Source: Clostridia bacterium
GTDB taxonomy: Bacteria > Bacillota > Clostridia > Oscillospirales > CAG-272
Assembly (NCBI GenBank): GCA_017505785.1
Contig: JAFVOQ010000013.1
Coordinates: 1-53,735, forward strand
DNA length: 53,735 bases
Direction of reading: 5' to 3'
Part shown: piece by piece, positions 1 through 10,651 of the stretch
Layout: each line of letters starts with the position of its first letter
Position numbering within the stretch: position 1 is the stretch's first letter
Translations under genes and position numbers: made by a program
The notes under the pieces: generated by a model
The model's input: the letters and a program-made list of their open reading frames with translations, nothing else
Database searches by the model: none
What the model was told of the DNA's origin: nothing

Positions 1-42
1 AAAACACACATAAAAATTGAAATTCGTAAGAATTTCTACCTA

Positions 43-86
43 AAAACCGCTTTCCCTGCCATTTTTGTGACAGAAAAAGCGGTTTT
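43..86. terminator. Bidirectional hairpin terminator
   Basis: The arms AAAACCGCTTT (43-53) and AAAGCGGTTTT (76-86) are perfect complements, with T-rich sequence on both sides. The hairpin can end transcription of the minus-strand gene at 324-1289 and of any plus-strand gene left of the window. The remaining bases 1-323 hold no gene that I can support. Confidence 0.7.
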
Positions 87-323
87 CCTTTTATTTTCTT
101 TTCGTGTGTTTTTGTTCGGCGCTAAATGAATCAGCCCCTTTGTTTTTTGCCCCACGGCAAAAAACATTCACTCCCTCTCTTTCAAAAGCTTTAAGAAGGA
201 GGGACTATATCTTACTTCAAATTTTCTGTCGTTCTTTCCTGCAAGATGCGTAACGATCTGCACCGTGTGAACTGTGTTTTGTAGGGCGCACGGTAGTCGG
301 TTGCTTTTCCACGGCAGTTTTTC

Positions 324-1289
324 TTAATAGGTTGCGGAGTTGAGATACCAAGATCCGTTTTGCAGGGTAAAGGAAAGGGTAATGGTTTGCTTCTCGCTCT
401 CCTTGCCGGGCACGTAGCTCTCAATATCGATAAACACGTCTGTGGCGTTACTCTTTCGCTTCTCGCTCATACGCATGGTATCATACAGGTAGATCCGCGA
501 TACGGGTACCGGCTTCCACATGTTAGATTTCATCAAATACCCCTTGCCCTCGCTATCGGTATGATCCATATAGCGCGCATAGAGTGTGCCGTTCTGACTT
601 TCCGATACCTTGATGCCCGTAAACATGCTCTCATACACCGAGGAAAGAAAGTCCTTGGCATAAACCTCCTCCGCCTTGGTTTTAATGGCGGATACGGTAA
701 GATAAGCCACATCGTCACGCACGTAATCGTAATATTCGGGATCAGCGGAGCTATAGTAAAATTCCGCTTCCTTTTCAACATAATCGGGTAAGGGAATATA
801 ATACTTGCCGTTTGCCGAGAAAATCGCATTCGCATCCGCCGCGCTTGAAACCAGGGCATAGCGGTATTTGGTCTTATCGGTAATGGTGAGCGCGTCGCCC
901 TTTTCTACGTCAACGTACTCGCCGTCGGCTATCTTCAGGCAATACTGGTACGCAAGAATCTCGCCGACCTCCGCGTCGGTAAAGGTGTAATAATAGAGTT
1001 TGTTGTCGGTCTTTTCCGCGCTGAAGGTGTAGCCCTCGCCGTTCTTTTGCAAATAAAACGGCACACGGGTATAGTATTCGCGATACACGCGCGGGTAGGT
1101 GGCAAGCCCCTCACCCCAAAAGATCTCGTTGATCTCATGCGATGCATCGATCAGCGCGATCACGCGGGGTCTTAAGCTCTCAAGCTCGGGCGGACGGTTG
1201 TTTCTCACGTGCCGCACCACCAAAAACACACCCAGTGATACAAGGATCAACGCGATCGCCACGATCACGGCTATCAAACGTTTTTTCAT
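324..1289 (-). CDS. Hypothetical membrane-anchored protein
   Basis: I do not recognise this 321-residue protein. Residues 1-3 are basic (MKKR), followed by one hydrophobic segment at about 5-27 and then RHVRNN, which fits a signal anchor with the rest of the chain outside the membrane. The extracytoplasmic part is rich in Tyr, Asp and Glu and has no motif I can name. The ATG at 1289 is preceded by AGGAG at a normal distance, which fixes the start. It lies 170 bp beyond gyrA on the same strand, separated by hairpins, so it may be its own unit. Cytoplasmic enzyme activity is unlikely given the anchor. Confidence 0.75.
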   Translation of the reverse strand: MKKRLIAVIVAIALILVSLGVFLVVRHVRNNRPPELESLRPRVIALIDASHEINEIFWGEGLATYPRVYREYYTRVPFYLQKNGEGYTFSAEKTDNKLYYYTFTDAEVGEILAYQYCLKIADGEYVDVEKGDALTITDKTKYRYALVSSAADANAIFSANGKYYIPLPDYVEKEAEFYYSSADPEYYDYVRDDVAYLTVSAIKTKAEEVYAKDFLSSVYESMFTGIKVSESQNGTLYARYMDHTDSEGKGYLMKSNMWKPVPVSRIYLYDTMRMSEKRKSNATDVFIDIESYVPGKESEKQTITLSFTLQNGSWYLNSATY

Positions 1290-1337
1290 AAGGATCTCCT
1301 ATTTTTTGCCCCGTTTGGGGGGATATCAAAAAAGGGA

Positions 1338-1455
1338 ACACGGGTTTTCGCCCGTGCCACACGCCAAAGAATACGCCTGCCGTTTGGCGGGCTTCTTGGC
1401 TATGCCTGCGACAACCCCGAATATGTCAAGCATACTCGGGGCTGTCTTTTTTTGT
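1338..1455. terminator. Cluster of hairpins after gyrA
   Basis: Three inverted repeats sit between gyrA and the next gene. They are CACGGG/CCCGTG near 1340-1360, a pair GCCAAAGAA/TTCTTGGC near 1366-1400, and a long stem ACAaCCCCGAATATG/CATACTCGGGGcTGT (1411-1444). The last is followed by seven T on the plus strand, so its classic terminator orientation is plus although the flanking genes are minus. Confidence 0.55.
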
Positions 1456-1458
1456 TTT

Positions 1459-3993
1459 TTATTCGTTTTCGGTCTGCTCTGTGGCGGCGGGAGCTTGTGC
1501 CTCGGTTACCGCAAGCTCTGCCTCGGGGGCATTCTCGGTTTCCTCGGGTTCCTGCTCCTCATGTGCGACCTTTGAGAAGCCCGCCAGGGTCTGCCCCTCG
1601 CCAAGGCGCATCACGATCACGCCTGCGGCGGTACGGGAGTAGGTATTGATCTGCGCCACGGGAGTGCGAATGATCGTGCCGAGGTTGGTGATCATCATCA
1701 GATCGTCATCATCGGTCACAGCGGCAATGCCTGCCAAAAGACCCGTTTTTTCGGTAAGGTTGTGGCAGGTAACGCCAAGTCCCCCTCTGCCCTTCACGCG
1801 GAAGTCCTCAAACGGGGTGCGTTTTCCGTATCCGTTTTCGGTTACGGTGATGAGCTGCTTGGTATCGTCAACGATCACAGCACCCACAACATAGTCGCCC
1901 TCGCGCAAGCGCACGCCACGCACGCCGCGCGCTGTTCTGCCAAGAGGTCTTACTGCGCTTTCGGTAAAGCGTGCGGCACTGCCCTCATGCGTGGCAAGCA
2001 GCACATCGCGCTCTCCCTTGCTGTGCATCACAAACACCAGCTCATCGCCCTCGTCCAGGCTAAGCGCGATCTTACCGCCCTTGCGCTGGTATTCATATTC
2101 CTTCAAGCGTGTGCGCTTAATGACACCGTTTCTCGTGACCATGGTGAGGAAATCCTCCTCGCCAAATTCCGAAACAGCGATCATGGCGGTGATAATTTCA
2201 CCCGGCACGGTTTCGATCACGTTGATGATGTTGGTGCCCTTTGCCGTGCGCGATGCCTCGGGAATTTGATATGCCTTACGCATAAACACCTTACCCGTGT
2301 TGGTAAAGAGCATGAGGTAATCGTGGCTGTGCACCACCATGAGCTTTTCGATAAAGTCCTCCTCCTTGGTGGTCATGCCAATGATACCCTTGCCGCCCTT
2401 GTGCTGTGCCGCATAGGTATCGGCAGGCAGGCGCTTGATGTAGCCCGCGTGCGTAAGGGTGATCACGCAGTCATGGCGTTCAATGAGATCCTCAAGATCG
2501 ATCTCCTCGGTTGCCGCCACGATCTCGGTGCGGCGCTTGTCGGCGTATTTGCGGCGAATTTCAGAGATCTCCTCTCTGATGATATCCTTGATCTTCTGCT
2601 CATCGGAGAGCACGCCGCGCAGCTCCATAATGAGTGCATGGAGCTTGTCAAGCTCATCCTCGATCTTCTGTCTTTCCAGCCCCGTCAGCTTACCAAGCGT
2701 CATTTCCACGATCGCCTGTGCCTGCGTGTCGGAAAGGCCGTAGCCTTCCATGAGCTTTTCCTTTGCATCGGGGATCGATGCCGTGGATCTGATGAGATTT
2801 ACGATCTCATCGATGTTGTCATTTGCGATCTTATAGCCCTCAAGAATGTGGGCGCGTGCCTCTGCCTTTTGCAGCTCAAACTGCGTGCGGCGAGTGATCA
2901 CTTCCTTTTGATGCGCGATGTAGTGATCAAGGATCTGCGGCAGGGAAAGCACCTTGGGCTCGCCGCCCACGAGTGCCAGCATGTTAATGGCACAGGTATC
3001 CTGCAGCTGGGTGTTTTTGTAGAGCTGATTGAGAATGACCTGACCGTTTGCATCACGGCGATACTGAATGATGATATTGATACCGTTTCGGCCGTTGGAT
3101 ACGTCCTTGATATCGGTAATACCCTCGATCTTCTTCTCACGCACCAGTGCGGCGATCGACTGCACAAGCATGGATTTGTTGACCTGATAGGGCAGCTGTG
3201 TCACAAGGATCTGATTTTTATCCTCGTTGATCTCGCACTTAGAGCGCACCATTACGCGGCCGCGGCCCGTTTTGTATGCCTCAATGATGCCGTTCACACC
3301 GTAGCAGGTGGCGGCAGTGGGGAAGTCGGGACCCTTAATGAACTGCATCAGCTCCTCAACGGTACAATCGGGGTTCTCCATGCGGTAGACCGTGGCATCG
3401 ATCACCTCGCCAAGGTTGTGGGGCGGAATGTTCGTTGCCATACCGACCGCGATACCAACCGAGCCGTTTACCAGCAAATTGGGGAAGCGGGCAGGGAGCA
3501 CCAAGGGCTCGCGCAGGCGGTTGTCAAAGTTCGGGCCAAAGGGCACGACCTCCTTTTCAAGGTCAGCCATGAGCTCATCCGAGATCTTCGCTAAGCGCGC
3601 CTCGGTATAACGGTAAGCGGCTGCACCGTCACCGTCAACAGAGCCAAAGTTTCCGTGACCCTCCACCAACGGATAACGCAGGGAGAAATCCTGTGCCATA
3701 CGCACCATAGTGCCGTAAACGGCGGCATCACCGTGAGGGTGATAGCGACCGAGCACGTTACCGACGGTGGTAGCGGACTTGCGGAAGGGCTTGTCCGAGG
3801 TCAGGTGATCCTCATACATTGCGTACATGATACGGCGCTGACCCGGCTTCATACCGTCGCGCACGTCGGGCAGGGCACGGGACATGATAACCGACATGGA
3901 GTACTCGATAAAGGCTTGCTTTACCCTTTTCTCCATATCAACGTCTTCTATTCTCTGATTTGGAAATTCAATATTTTCACTCTTGTGTTCCAC
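1459..3993 (-). CDS. gyrA: DNA gyrase subunit A
   Basis: This is the breakage-reunion subunit of gyrase, which with GyrB introduces negative supercoils in the cytoplasm. The 844 residues show the winged-helix domain with the catalytic tyrosine in [10 protein letters not shown] (Tyr129), followed by the coiled-coil tower and a six-blade C-terminal propeller. The GyrA box appears as QRKGGKI near residue 545-555. The C-terminus is an acidic tail rich in Glu and Ala. The start is GTG at 3993, preceded by AAGGAGAGAG; gyrB ends only 15 bp upstream, so the two are co-transcribed. In the quinolone region the sequence reads [11 protein letters not shown]. The residues equivalent to E. coli Ser83 and Asp87 are therefore Ala90 and Gly94 (codon GGC at 3712-3714). 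Confidence 0.98.
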   Translation of the reverse strand: MEHKSENIEFPNQRIEDVDMEKRVKQAFIEYSMSVIMSRALPDVRDGMKPGQRRIMYAMYEDHLTSDKPFRKSATTVGNVLGRYHPHGDAAVYGTMVRMAQDFSLRYPLVEGHGNFGSVDGDGAAAYRYTEARLAKISDELMADLEKEVVPFGPNFDNRLREPLVLPARFPNLLVNGSVGIAVGMATNIPPHNLGEVIDATVYRMENPDCTVEELMQFIKGPDFPTAATCYGVNGIIEAYKTGRGRVMVRSKCEINEDKNQILVTQLPYQVNKSMLVQSIAALVREKKIEGITDIKDVSNGRNGINIIIQYRRDANGQVILNQLYKNTQLQDTCAINMLALVGGEPKVLSLPQILDHYIAHQKEVITRRTQFELQKAEARAHILEGYKIANDNIDEIVNLIRSTASIPDAKEKLMEGYGLSDTQAQAIVEMTLGKLTGLERQKIEDELDKLHALIMELRGVLSDEQKIKDIIREEISEIRRKYADKRRTEIVAATEEIDLEDLIERHDCVITLTHAGYIKRLPADTYAAQHKGGKGIIGMTTKEEDFIEKLMVVHSHDYLMLFTNTGKVFMRKAYQIPEASRTAKGTNIINVIETVPGEIITAMIAVSEFGEEDFLTMVTRNGVIKRTRLKEYEYQRKGGKIALSLDEGDELVFVMHSKGERDVLLATHEGSAARFTESAVRPLGRTARGVRGVRLREGDYVVGAVIVDDTKQLITVTENGYGKRTPFEDFRVKGRGGLGVTCHNLTEKTGLLAGIAAVTDDDDLMMITNLGTIIRTPVAQINTYSRTAAGVIVMRLGEGQTLAGFSKVAHEEQEPEETENAPEAELAVTEAQAPAATEQTENE

Positions 3994-4008
3994 TTTGCTC
4001 TCTCCTTA

Positions 4009-5970
<1,962 letters not shown>

Positions 5971-5998
5971 TTATCCTTCCTTTGTTTTGTTCACTTTT

Positions 5999-6247
5999 TT
6001 ATTGCTCGCTTCTACCAAGCAAGGCTGAGGTAGAGATCTGTGAAAAGCAGATGCCGTACCCCTCTTTTTTTCTGTAAAGAATAAAGGATTTCGGAATTTC
6101 CTCATTCGCCGCCTCTATCTCACCGCGCCGATCAGACCCCGATAAAAATCTTCTCGTTGTCACCGAAACGGTTGCGGTATCGGCATCAAAAATACCGATG
6201 ATATCCTTTTTTCTGATATTTTTGTTGTTTCCCACGTGTAAAAACAT
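5999..6247 (-). CDS. remB: RemA/RemB-family regulator (DUF370)
   Basis: The 82-residue protein starts MFLHVGNNKNIRKKDIIGIFD, the hallmark of the DUF370 family. B. subtilis YaaB/RemB has the same position between recF and gyrB. RemA-type proteins are DNA-binding regulators of matrix genes in Bacillus; the role of RemB copies in Clostridia is not settled. The gene starts 8 bp after recF ends, so it belongs to the recF-remB-gyrB-gyrA unit. The family assignment is firm; the function is only by analogy. Confidence 0.9.
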   Translation of the reverse strand: MFLHVGNNKNIRKKDIIGIFDADTATVSVTTRRFLSGSDRRGEIEAANEEIPKSFILYRKKEGYGICFSQISTSALLGRSEQ

Positions 6248-6255
6248 AGTTTCCT

Positions 6256-7365
6256 CTATTCTGCCTTTCGGTAGGTGCCGTTTTTCACGACAATTAAGTG
6301 ATCGGCATCAAACCCCTCTTTTTCACAGGTGGTCATGATGACCTGCTTGCCCTTGATGTGCTTTAAGAGGTACTCGCGCCTGCCGCGGTCAAGCTCGGAG
6401 AGCACGTCGTCAAACAAAAGCACGGGGTATTCACCGCAATCGATTTTGCAAAGCTCACCCTCGGCGATCTTCAGTGCCAGCGCAAGCGATCTCTGCTGAC
6501 CCTGTGAGCAAAAGCTGCGTGCGGCGTGGCCGTTTAGCAAAACCTCCACGTCGTCCTTGTGCGTGCCCCAAAGGGTCGCACCGGCGCCAAGCTCTCTTTC
6601 ATGATTTTGGCTGAGCTTTTGATAGAGCATCTCCTCTGTTTTTGAAAGATCTTCATACCCGTCAAAATCCTTGCCCCCAACACCGAGATAAAGGAGGGAA
6701 GGCTCCTCGCGGGAGCCCGTCATTTCCTTAAAGCATTCCTTCATGTATCCCTCGGCATTTTTTACATACCGCTGTCTGCTTTTTGCAATATACGCACCCT
6801 CATGTGCAAGCTGGCGTGACCAAATATCAACGGTTGTCTCAAATAAGGCTTTGTCCTTTTCCGCCGCCTTGATCAGCGCATTTCTCTGCTTTAATATGCG
6901 GTTATATCGCTGAAGGGCTCCCATATAAAGGGGCTCGGCTGCACTGATCGCAATGTCAAGAAACTGTCTGCGCTCGGCAGGTCCTTCCTTGATAAGGCTT
7001 AAATGCTCAGGGCAAAAGAGCACTGCCCGAAAGCTGCCAACGATCTCTGACATGCGGCGGATCTTTACACGGTTTTTTTCTGCCGCGCGCACCCTACCTC
7101 CCCCAAGACAAAGGGAAATGCTTTGCTCTCTCCCTCCTGTCCTGAAATCGAGCGAGAGGAGTGCTTCCTTTTGCCCAAACCGTATCATTTCATTGGTATG
7201 GTTGCCGCGGAAGCTCTTGCCGATCGAGGCAAAATAAATGGCTTCAAGCAAATTAGTCTTGCCCTGTGCGTTATCGCCGCAAAGCACGTTGATGCCTTCC
7301 TCAAAAGAAACCTCAGCATGAGCAATATTTCTGAAGTCACTGACCGTGATCTTTCTTGCCAACAT
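6256..7365 (-). CDS. recF: DNA replication/repair protein RecF
   Basis: RecF is an SMC-like ATPase that helps load RecA at gaps and stalled forks. The 369 residues show the Walker A GDNAQGKTN (about residue 31), the ABC signature CSQGQQRSLALALK near 285-298, and the Walker B PVLLFDDVLSELD near 318-330. The ATG at 7365 lies just beyond the dnaN stop, and its ribosome site (AAGGAG) is embedded in the last dnaN codons, indicating translational coupling. The S4-domain gene yaaA, found between dnaN and recF in B. subtilis, is absent here. Confidence 0.97.
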   Translation of the reverse strand: MLARKITVSDFRNIAHAEVSFEEGINVLCGDNAQGKTNLLEAIYFASIGKSFRGNHTNEMIRFGQKEALLSLDFRTGGREQSISLCLGGGRVRAAEKNRVKIRRMSEIVGSFRAVLFCPEHLSLIKEGPAERRQFLDIAISAAEPLYMGALQRYNRILKQRNALIKAAEKDKALFETTVDIWSRQLAHEGAYIAKSRQRYVKNAEGYMKECFKEMTGSREEPSLLYLGVGGKDFDGYEDLSKTEEMLYQKLSQNHERELGAGATLWGTHKDDVEVLLNGHAARSFCSQGQQRSLALALKIAEGELCKIDCGEYPVLLFDDVLSELDRGRREYLLKHIKGKQVIMTTCEKEGFDADHLIVVKNGTYRKAE

Positions 7366-7366
7366 A

Positions 7367-8521
7367 TTACTCCTTCATGCGAACGGGCAACAGCATAAAC
7401 AGATCCTCACATTCCTCACTGCCACCCTCCTGCGGCTCTATATTGACACTCGTTAAGGGGGAGGAAAGTGCCAAACGCACTGTTTCTGCCTCGCAGGCAC
7501 GAACCGAATCAATGAGATATCTGTTATTGAAGGCAATGAGAATATCCGCACCCTCATGCTCTATTTCAATTTCGTCATAGGTGCTGCCTGCCGTAGAGGA
7601 TGCCATAACCTTTAACAGCCCACCCTCGATCTGTAGTTTTACGTGAGAGCGCACGCTGCCTGCCACGCGCTCCTCGGTAATGAGTGCCGCGCGATCAAGT
7701 GCCGCAAGTAACACATCTCTGTTTACAGTAGCATAGATCTTATGCTGTCTGATGATGATGCGGTCATAATCGATATATTCGCCGTCAATAAGGCGAGAGA
7801 AGAATACGATATTATCAATGTGGAAGATAATGTGGCGGCGGGTCATGGAAATGCTGATCTCCTTTTCCGCATCGCCCGTGATCAGCTTGTAAAGCTCGTT
7901 TACCGTTTTAACGGGAATGATAAAGCGGTAACGAAGATCACTGCCGTCCTTGTTGTTATTTTTGAGCTCTGTCTTCAGGCGGCACTTGGCAAGCTTAAAG
8001 CTATCGCAGGAAACAAGCATCAGCGTTCCTTCCTCTATTTCAAAGAAGCAGCCGTTTAAAACGGGACGCTGATCGTTTACACCCATAGCATACATCGTTT
8101 TCGTGAGCATTTCACGAAGCGTGCCGCAGGTAAGCGCAAAACCGCGCTCACTTTCAAGCAAGGGCAGCTCGGGAAAATCGTCACCCGGCAAAGCATTCAT
8201 TTTATGGGAGGATTTTCCGCAGGAGAACTGCGCGCAAAGCTGACTGTCAACGGTAAAGGAAACCTCATCTTTGTCCATGACACGCATGGTGGCAATGAAT
8301 TTTTGGGCATTGATGATATATTTGCCCTCCTCTAAAACCTTTGTTTCGATGCTGGTTCTTACACCCTTTTCATGATCGTATGCGGTAAAGGTGCAAAGAT
8401 CGGGATGCTTTGCCTCGATCAAAATACCGTCGGTAGCGGAAAGTGTGGATTTTCCGGATGCGGCGATCATCAAGGGAGAAACGGCAGAAAGAATTTGTTG
8501 ACGGTTGAAAATAAGTTTCAT
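7367..8521 (-). CDS. dnaN: DNA polymerase III beta sliding clamp
   Basis: This is the 384-residue ring clamp that tethers the replicative polymerase. The chain starts MKLIFNRQQILSAVSPLM and ends in a hydrophobic FMLLPVRM tail, as in other clamps (PMR-type C-terminal motif). Three repeated clamp folds fit the length. It follows dnaA in transcription order, separated by the 436-bp origin-like spacer, and its stop abuts recF. Confidence 0.97.
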   Translation of the reverse strand: MKLIFNRQQILSAVSPLMIAASGKSTLSATDGILIEAKHPDLCTFTAYDHEKGVRTSIETKVLEEGKYIINAQKFIATMRVMDKDEVSFTVDSQLCAQFSCGKSSHKMNALPGDDFPELPLLESERGFALTCGTLREMLTKTMYAMGVNDQRPVLNGCFFEIEEGTLMLVSCDSFKLAKCRLKTELKNNNKDGSDLRYRFIIPVKTVNELYKLITGDAEKEISISMTRRHIIFHIDNIVFFSRLIDGEYIDYDRIIIRQHKIYATVNRDVLLAALDRAALITEERVAGSVRSHVKLQIEGGLLKVMASSTAGSTYDEIEIEHEGADILIAFNNRYLIDSVRACEAETVRLALSSPLTSVNIEPQEGGSEECEDLFMLLPVRMKE

Positions 8522-8958
8522 AAAAAGATCCTCTTATGTTATTTTTTTGCTCGCGCCCGCAGGGCCGCGAAAAACTGATATAATGATATAATAATTTCGT
8601 AGTAGTATTAGGGGTGGCTGAAACTGTGGAAAACTCCGAAAAGCCTTGAAATAAAAGGATCTTCGGGGTATGTGAAACGCTGAAATACCGTACAAAAACA
8701 AGGGAAAACCAAAGCCCCCGAATGTAAGAAAAAGCGCAAAACGGGAAGCATTTGGGACAAGCAGTGAAAAAGCTCTTTAAAAGTTCATTTTCCACAGGGA
8801 TCGTTGCTGTGGAAAAATCTTGGATTTTGAAGTAAATAAAAACGAGTTCTTGTTTTCCACAAGCAAGGAAACGGGGAAAATAAGGAATGATTTTACTTTT
8901 CAGCCTGTTTTCGGCAGGTTTTAAACAGCTGTGAAAAAGCTGTGTAAAAGTCCCTTTA
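8522..8958. other. Probable chromosomal origin (oriC) in the dnaN-dnaA gap
   Basis: This 437-bp gap has the parts of a Firmicutes unwinding region. An AT-rich stretch (GATATAATGATATAATAATTT, about 8577-8597) is followed by a DnaA-trio run TAG-TAG-TAT-TAG (8600-8611), a G-rich tract (8611-8618) and a DnaA box TGTGGAAAA (8625-8633). Further boxes of the same type are at 8788-8796 (TTTTCCACA), 8808-8816 (TGTGGAAAA) and 8853-8861 (TTTTCCACA). Looser ones are at 8930-8938 and 8941-8949. The boxes differ by one base from TTATCCACA. Position next to dnaA supports the call. Confidence 0.85.
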
Positions 8959-10362
8959 TCAAAGCCCTTGAATTTCCTTTTTTATGTTCTCGATATCCGC
9001 CGCCAAAAGAGGGTCTGCGGAGATGGTTTTCTTCACCACGTCAAGAGAGGACATGATCGTTGCGTGATCACGCTCAAAAAGCTTGCCGATATTGGGGTAA
9101 GACATTTCGGTGATCTCGCGAATGAGGTAAATGGAGATGTGGCGAACCTTTGCGATCTCCTTGGTTCGCTTTTTGCCAACGATCTCTTCCTTTGGAATAT
9201 CAAATTTTTTATAAACAGCCGCAAAAATTTTATCGATCGTTACGTTCAAGGGCTCAGTTTCACCAAGAAGGTCACTCACGCAATCGCGTGCCAGCTCCAG
9301 CGTGATCTTTCTGCCGTCCAGCATGCTTTTCGCCGCAAGCTTTTTAATAGCACCCTCCAGCTGTCTGATGTTGGAGCGCAGATTTTCGGCAAGATAGCTT
9401 AGCACCTCATCGGGTAAAACGATATTCATATCCTCTACCTTTTTCTTGATGATCGCCATGCGAAGCTCAAGATCGGGCAGGCCGATGTCCGCAAGCAGAC
9501 CCTGCTCAAAGCGAGAGCGAAGACGCTCGGAAAGGGGATTGATGTCACGGGGCGGGCGGTCAGAGGCAAGAATGATCTGCTTGCCGTCTGCAAAAAGGGT
9601 ATCAAAGGTATTAAAGAACTCCTCCTGGGTGGAAACCTTTCCCGCAATAAACTGAATATCGTCGATCAGCAGCACGTCACATTCGCGGTATCTGTCACGA
9701 AAGGCAGACATCGATTTGTGGGAAAGACACTCGATCATGTAGTTGACAAATTCCTCCCCCTTGGTGTAAAGGACCTTTGCCACGGGATTTTGCATTAATA
9801 TCTCATTGACCACTGCATACATTAGGTGCGTTTTGCCAACGCCCGAGGGACCGTAAATAAACAAGGGGTTCCACTCGTTTGAGGGGTTGTTTGCCACCTT
9901 CCAGCACGCGGCACGGGCAAATTTATTGGTTTCTCCCACAATAAAGTTGGTAAAGGTATAGCGGGAGCGAAGCGCCTTTTCGGCACCGTCCTCTACGGGC
10001 GCATTTTCGTAAAGGAGCTGTGTTTTTAGCATTTGCGCGCCGCTTTCACCGAATTTTTGACGCGTCATTTGCATCAGCTGGATATCAAACGGATCGTCCT
10101 CCTCAAGATTGTGGAAGCCGAGAATGACATCAAGCCCGCAAACCTCGGCAAATTTCTGCTCAAGCTTTGTCTTGTGCTTTTCGATCAGTTGATTGGTAAT
10201 AAAGGTGGATTTTGTATCAAAAATCAGCGTTTTTGTGGAAACATCATAGGTGGTGGGCGTAATGTCACCGTACCAAAGGTCACAGTAGGTTGCGGAATAT
10301 TCCTCTCGCAGGGCCATTTTTACCATATCCCACATGACCAATATTTCTTTTGGACATTCCAT
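8959..10362 (-). CDS. dnaA: Chromosomal replication initiator DnaA
   Basis: DnaA is the AAA+ initiator that binds DnaA boxes and opens oriC. The 467-residue protein has an N-terminal DnaB-interacting domain, then Walker A GPSGVGKTHLMYAV and Walker B VLLIDDIQFIAGK. The C-terminal helix-turn-helix carries the signature FERDHATIMSSLDVV. I place the start at the ATG at 10362, because AAAGGAGGG sits 8 bases before it. A longer reading frame to 10413 has no ribosome site and no family homology in its first 17 residues. A promoter lies upstream at 10483-10511. Confidence 0.97.
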   Translation of the reverse strand: MECPKEILVMWDMVKMALREEYSATYCDLWYGDITPTTYDVSTKTLIFDTKSTFITNQLIEKHKTKLEQKFAEVCGLDVILGFHNLEEDDPFDIQLMQMTRQKFGESGAQMLKTQLLYENAPVEDGAEKALRSRYTFTNFIVGETNKFARAACWKVANNPSNEWNPLFIYGPSGVGKTHLMYAVVNEILMQNPVAKVLYTKGEEFVNYMIECLSHKSMSAFRDRYRECDVLLIDDIQFIAGKVSTQEEFFNTFDTLFADGKQIILASDRPPRDINPLSERLRSRFEQGLLADIGLPDLELRMAIIKKKVEDMNIVLPDEVLSYLAENLRSNIRQLEGAIKKLAAKSMLDGRKITLELARDCVSDLLGETEPLNVTIDKIFAAVYKKFDIPKEEIVGKKRTKEIAKVRHISIYLIREITEMSYPNIGKLFERDHATIMSSLDVVKKTISADPLLAADIENIKKEIQGL

Positions 10363-10482
10363 GTGCTTTACCCTCCTTTTCGGCAAGAACAGCACGCGGC
10401 ACGCTAAAACCAAAGCACGCCGTTGTTCTCTCTTTTCCTGCCACTTTCAATGTCATCGCTCATACGACATATATTATAAATT

Positions 10483-10511
10483 ATTATAACATAAACATTA
10501 ATTATTTTCAA
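10483..10511 (-). promoter_or_regulatory. dnaA promoter
   Basis: On the minus strand TTGAAA (10511-10506) and TATAAT (10488-10483) are separated by exactly 17 bases, a near-consensus sigma-A promoter pointing to dnaA. The surrounding 10460-10560 is almost pure A/T and could also act as an upstream origin element. I found no clear DnaA box there. Confidence 0.75.
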
Positions 10512-10593
10512 CTAAATATATTATAAAATATATAAAATAATCTAAAATTCACATTTTTTTTACTTTTTGTTGCACACAAACAGGGGAAAAAAC

Positions 10594-10622
10594 TTGATTT
10601 TCGCAAAAAGATAGTCTATACT
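10594..10622 (+). promoter_or_regulatory. Promoter of the copper ATPase gene
   Basis: TTGATT (10594-10599) and TATACT (10617-10622) are 17 bases apart, 30 bases upstream of the ATG at 10652. GGAAGGAGG follows as the ribosome site. I see no CopY box (TACAnnTGTA) or clear CsoR palindrome. Confidence 0.7.
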
Positions 10623-10651
10623 AACAGTGGAAAAAGGGAAGGAGGCCTGCT

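Noticed and set aside
1762..3594. Very long plus-strand reading frame opposite gyrA (610 residues)
   Set aside because: It is the antisense shadow of gyrA codon bias, without ribosome site or recognisable domains. Similar shadows opposite copA, hdrA, frdA and others were dropped.
10363..10413. Longer DnaA start giving 17 more residues
   Set aside because: No ribosome site precedes it, while AAAGGAGGG sits right before the ATG at 10362; the extra residues lie in the leader.
10560..10622. CsoR or CopY operator before copA
   Set aside because: No TACAnnTGTA or GC-rich pseudo-palindrome is found in the promoter region.
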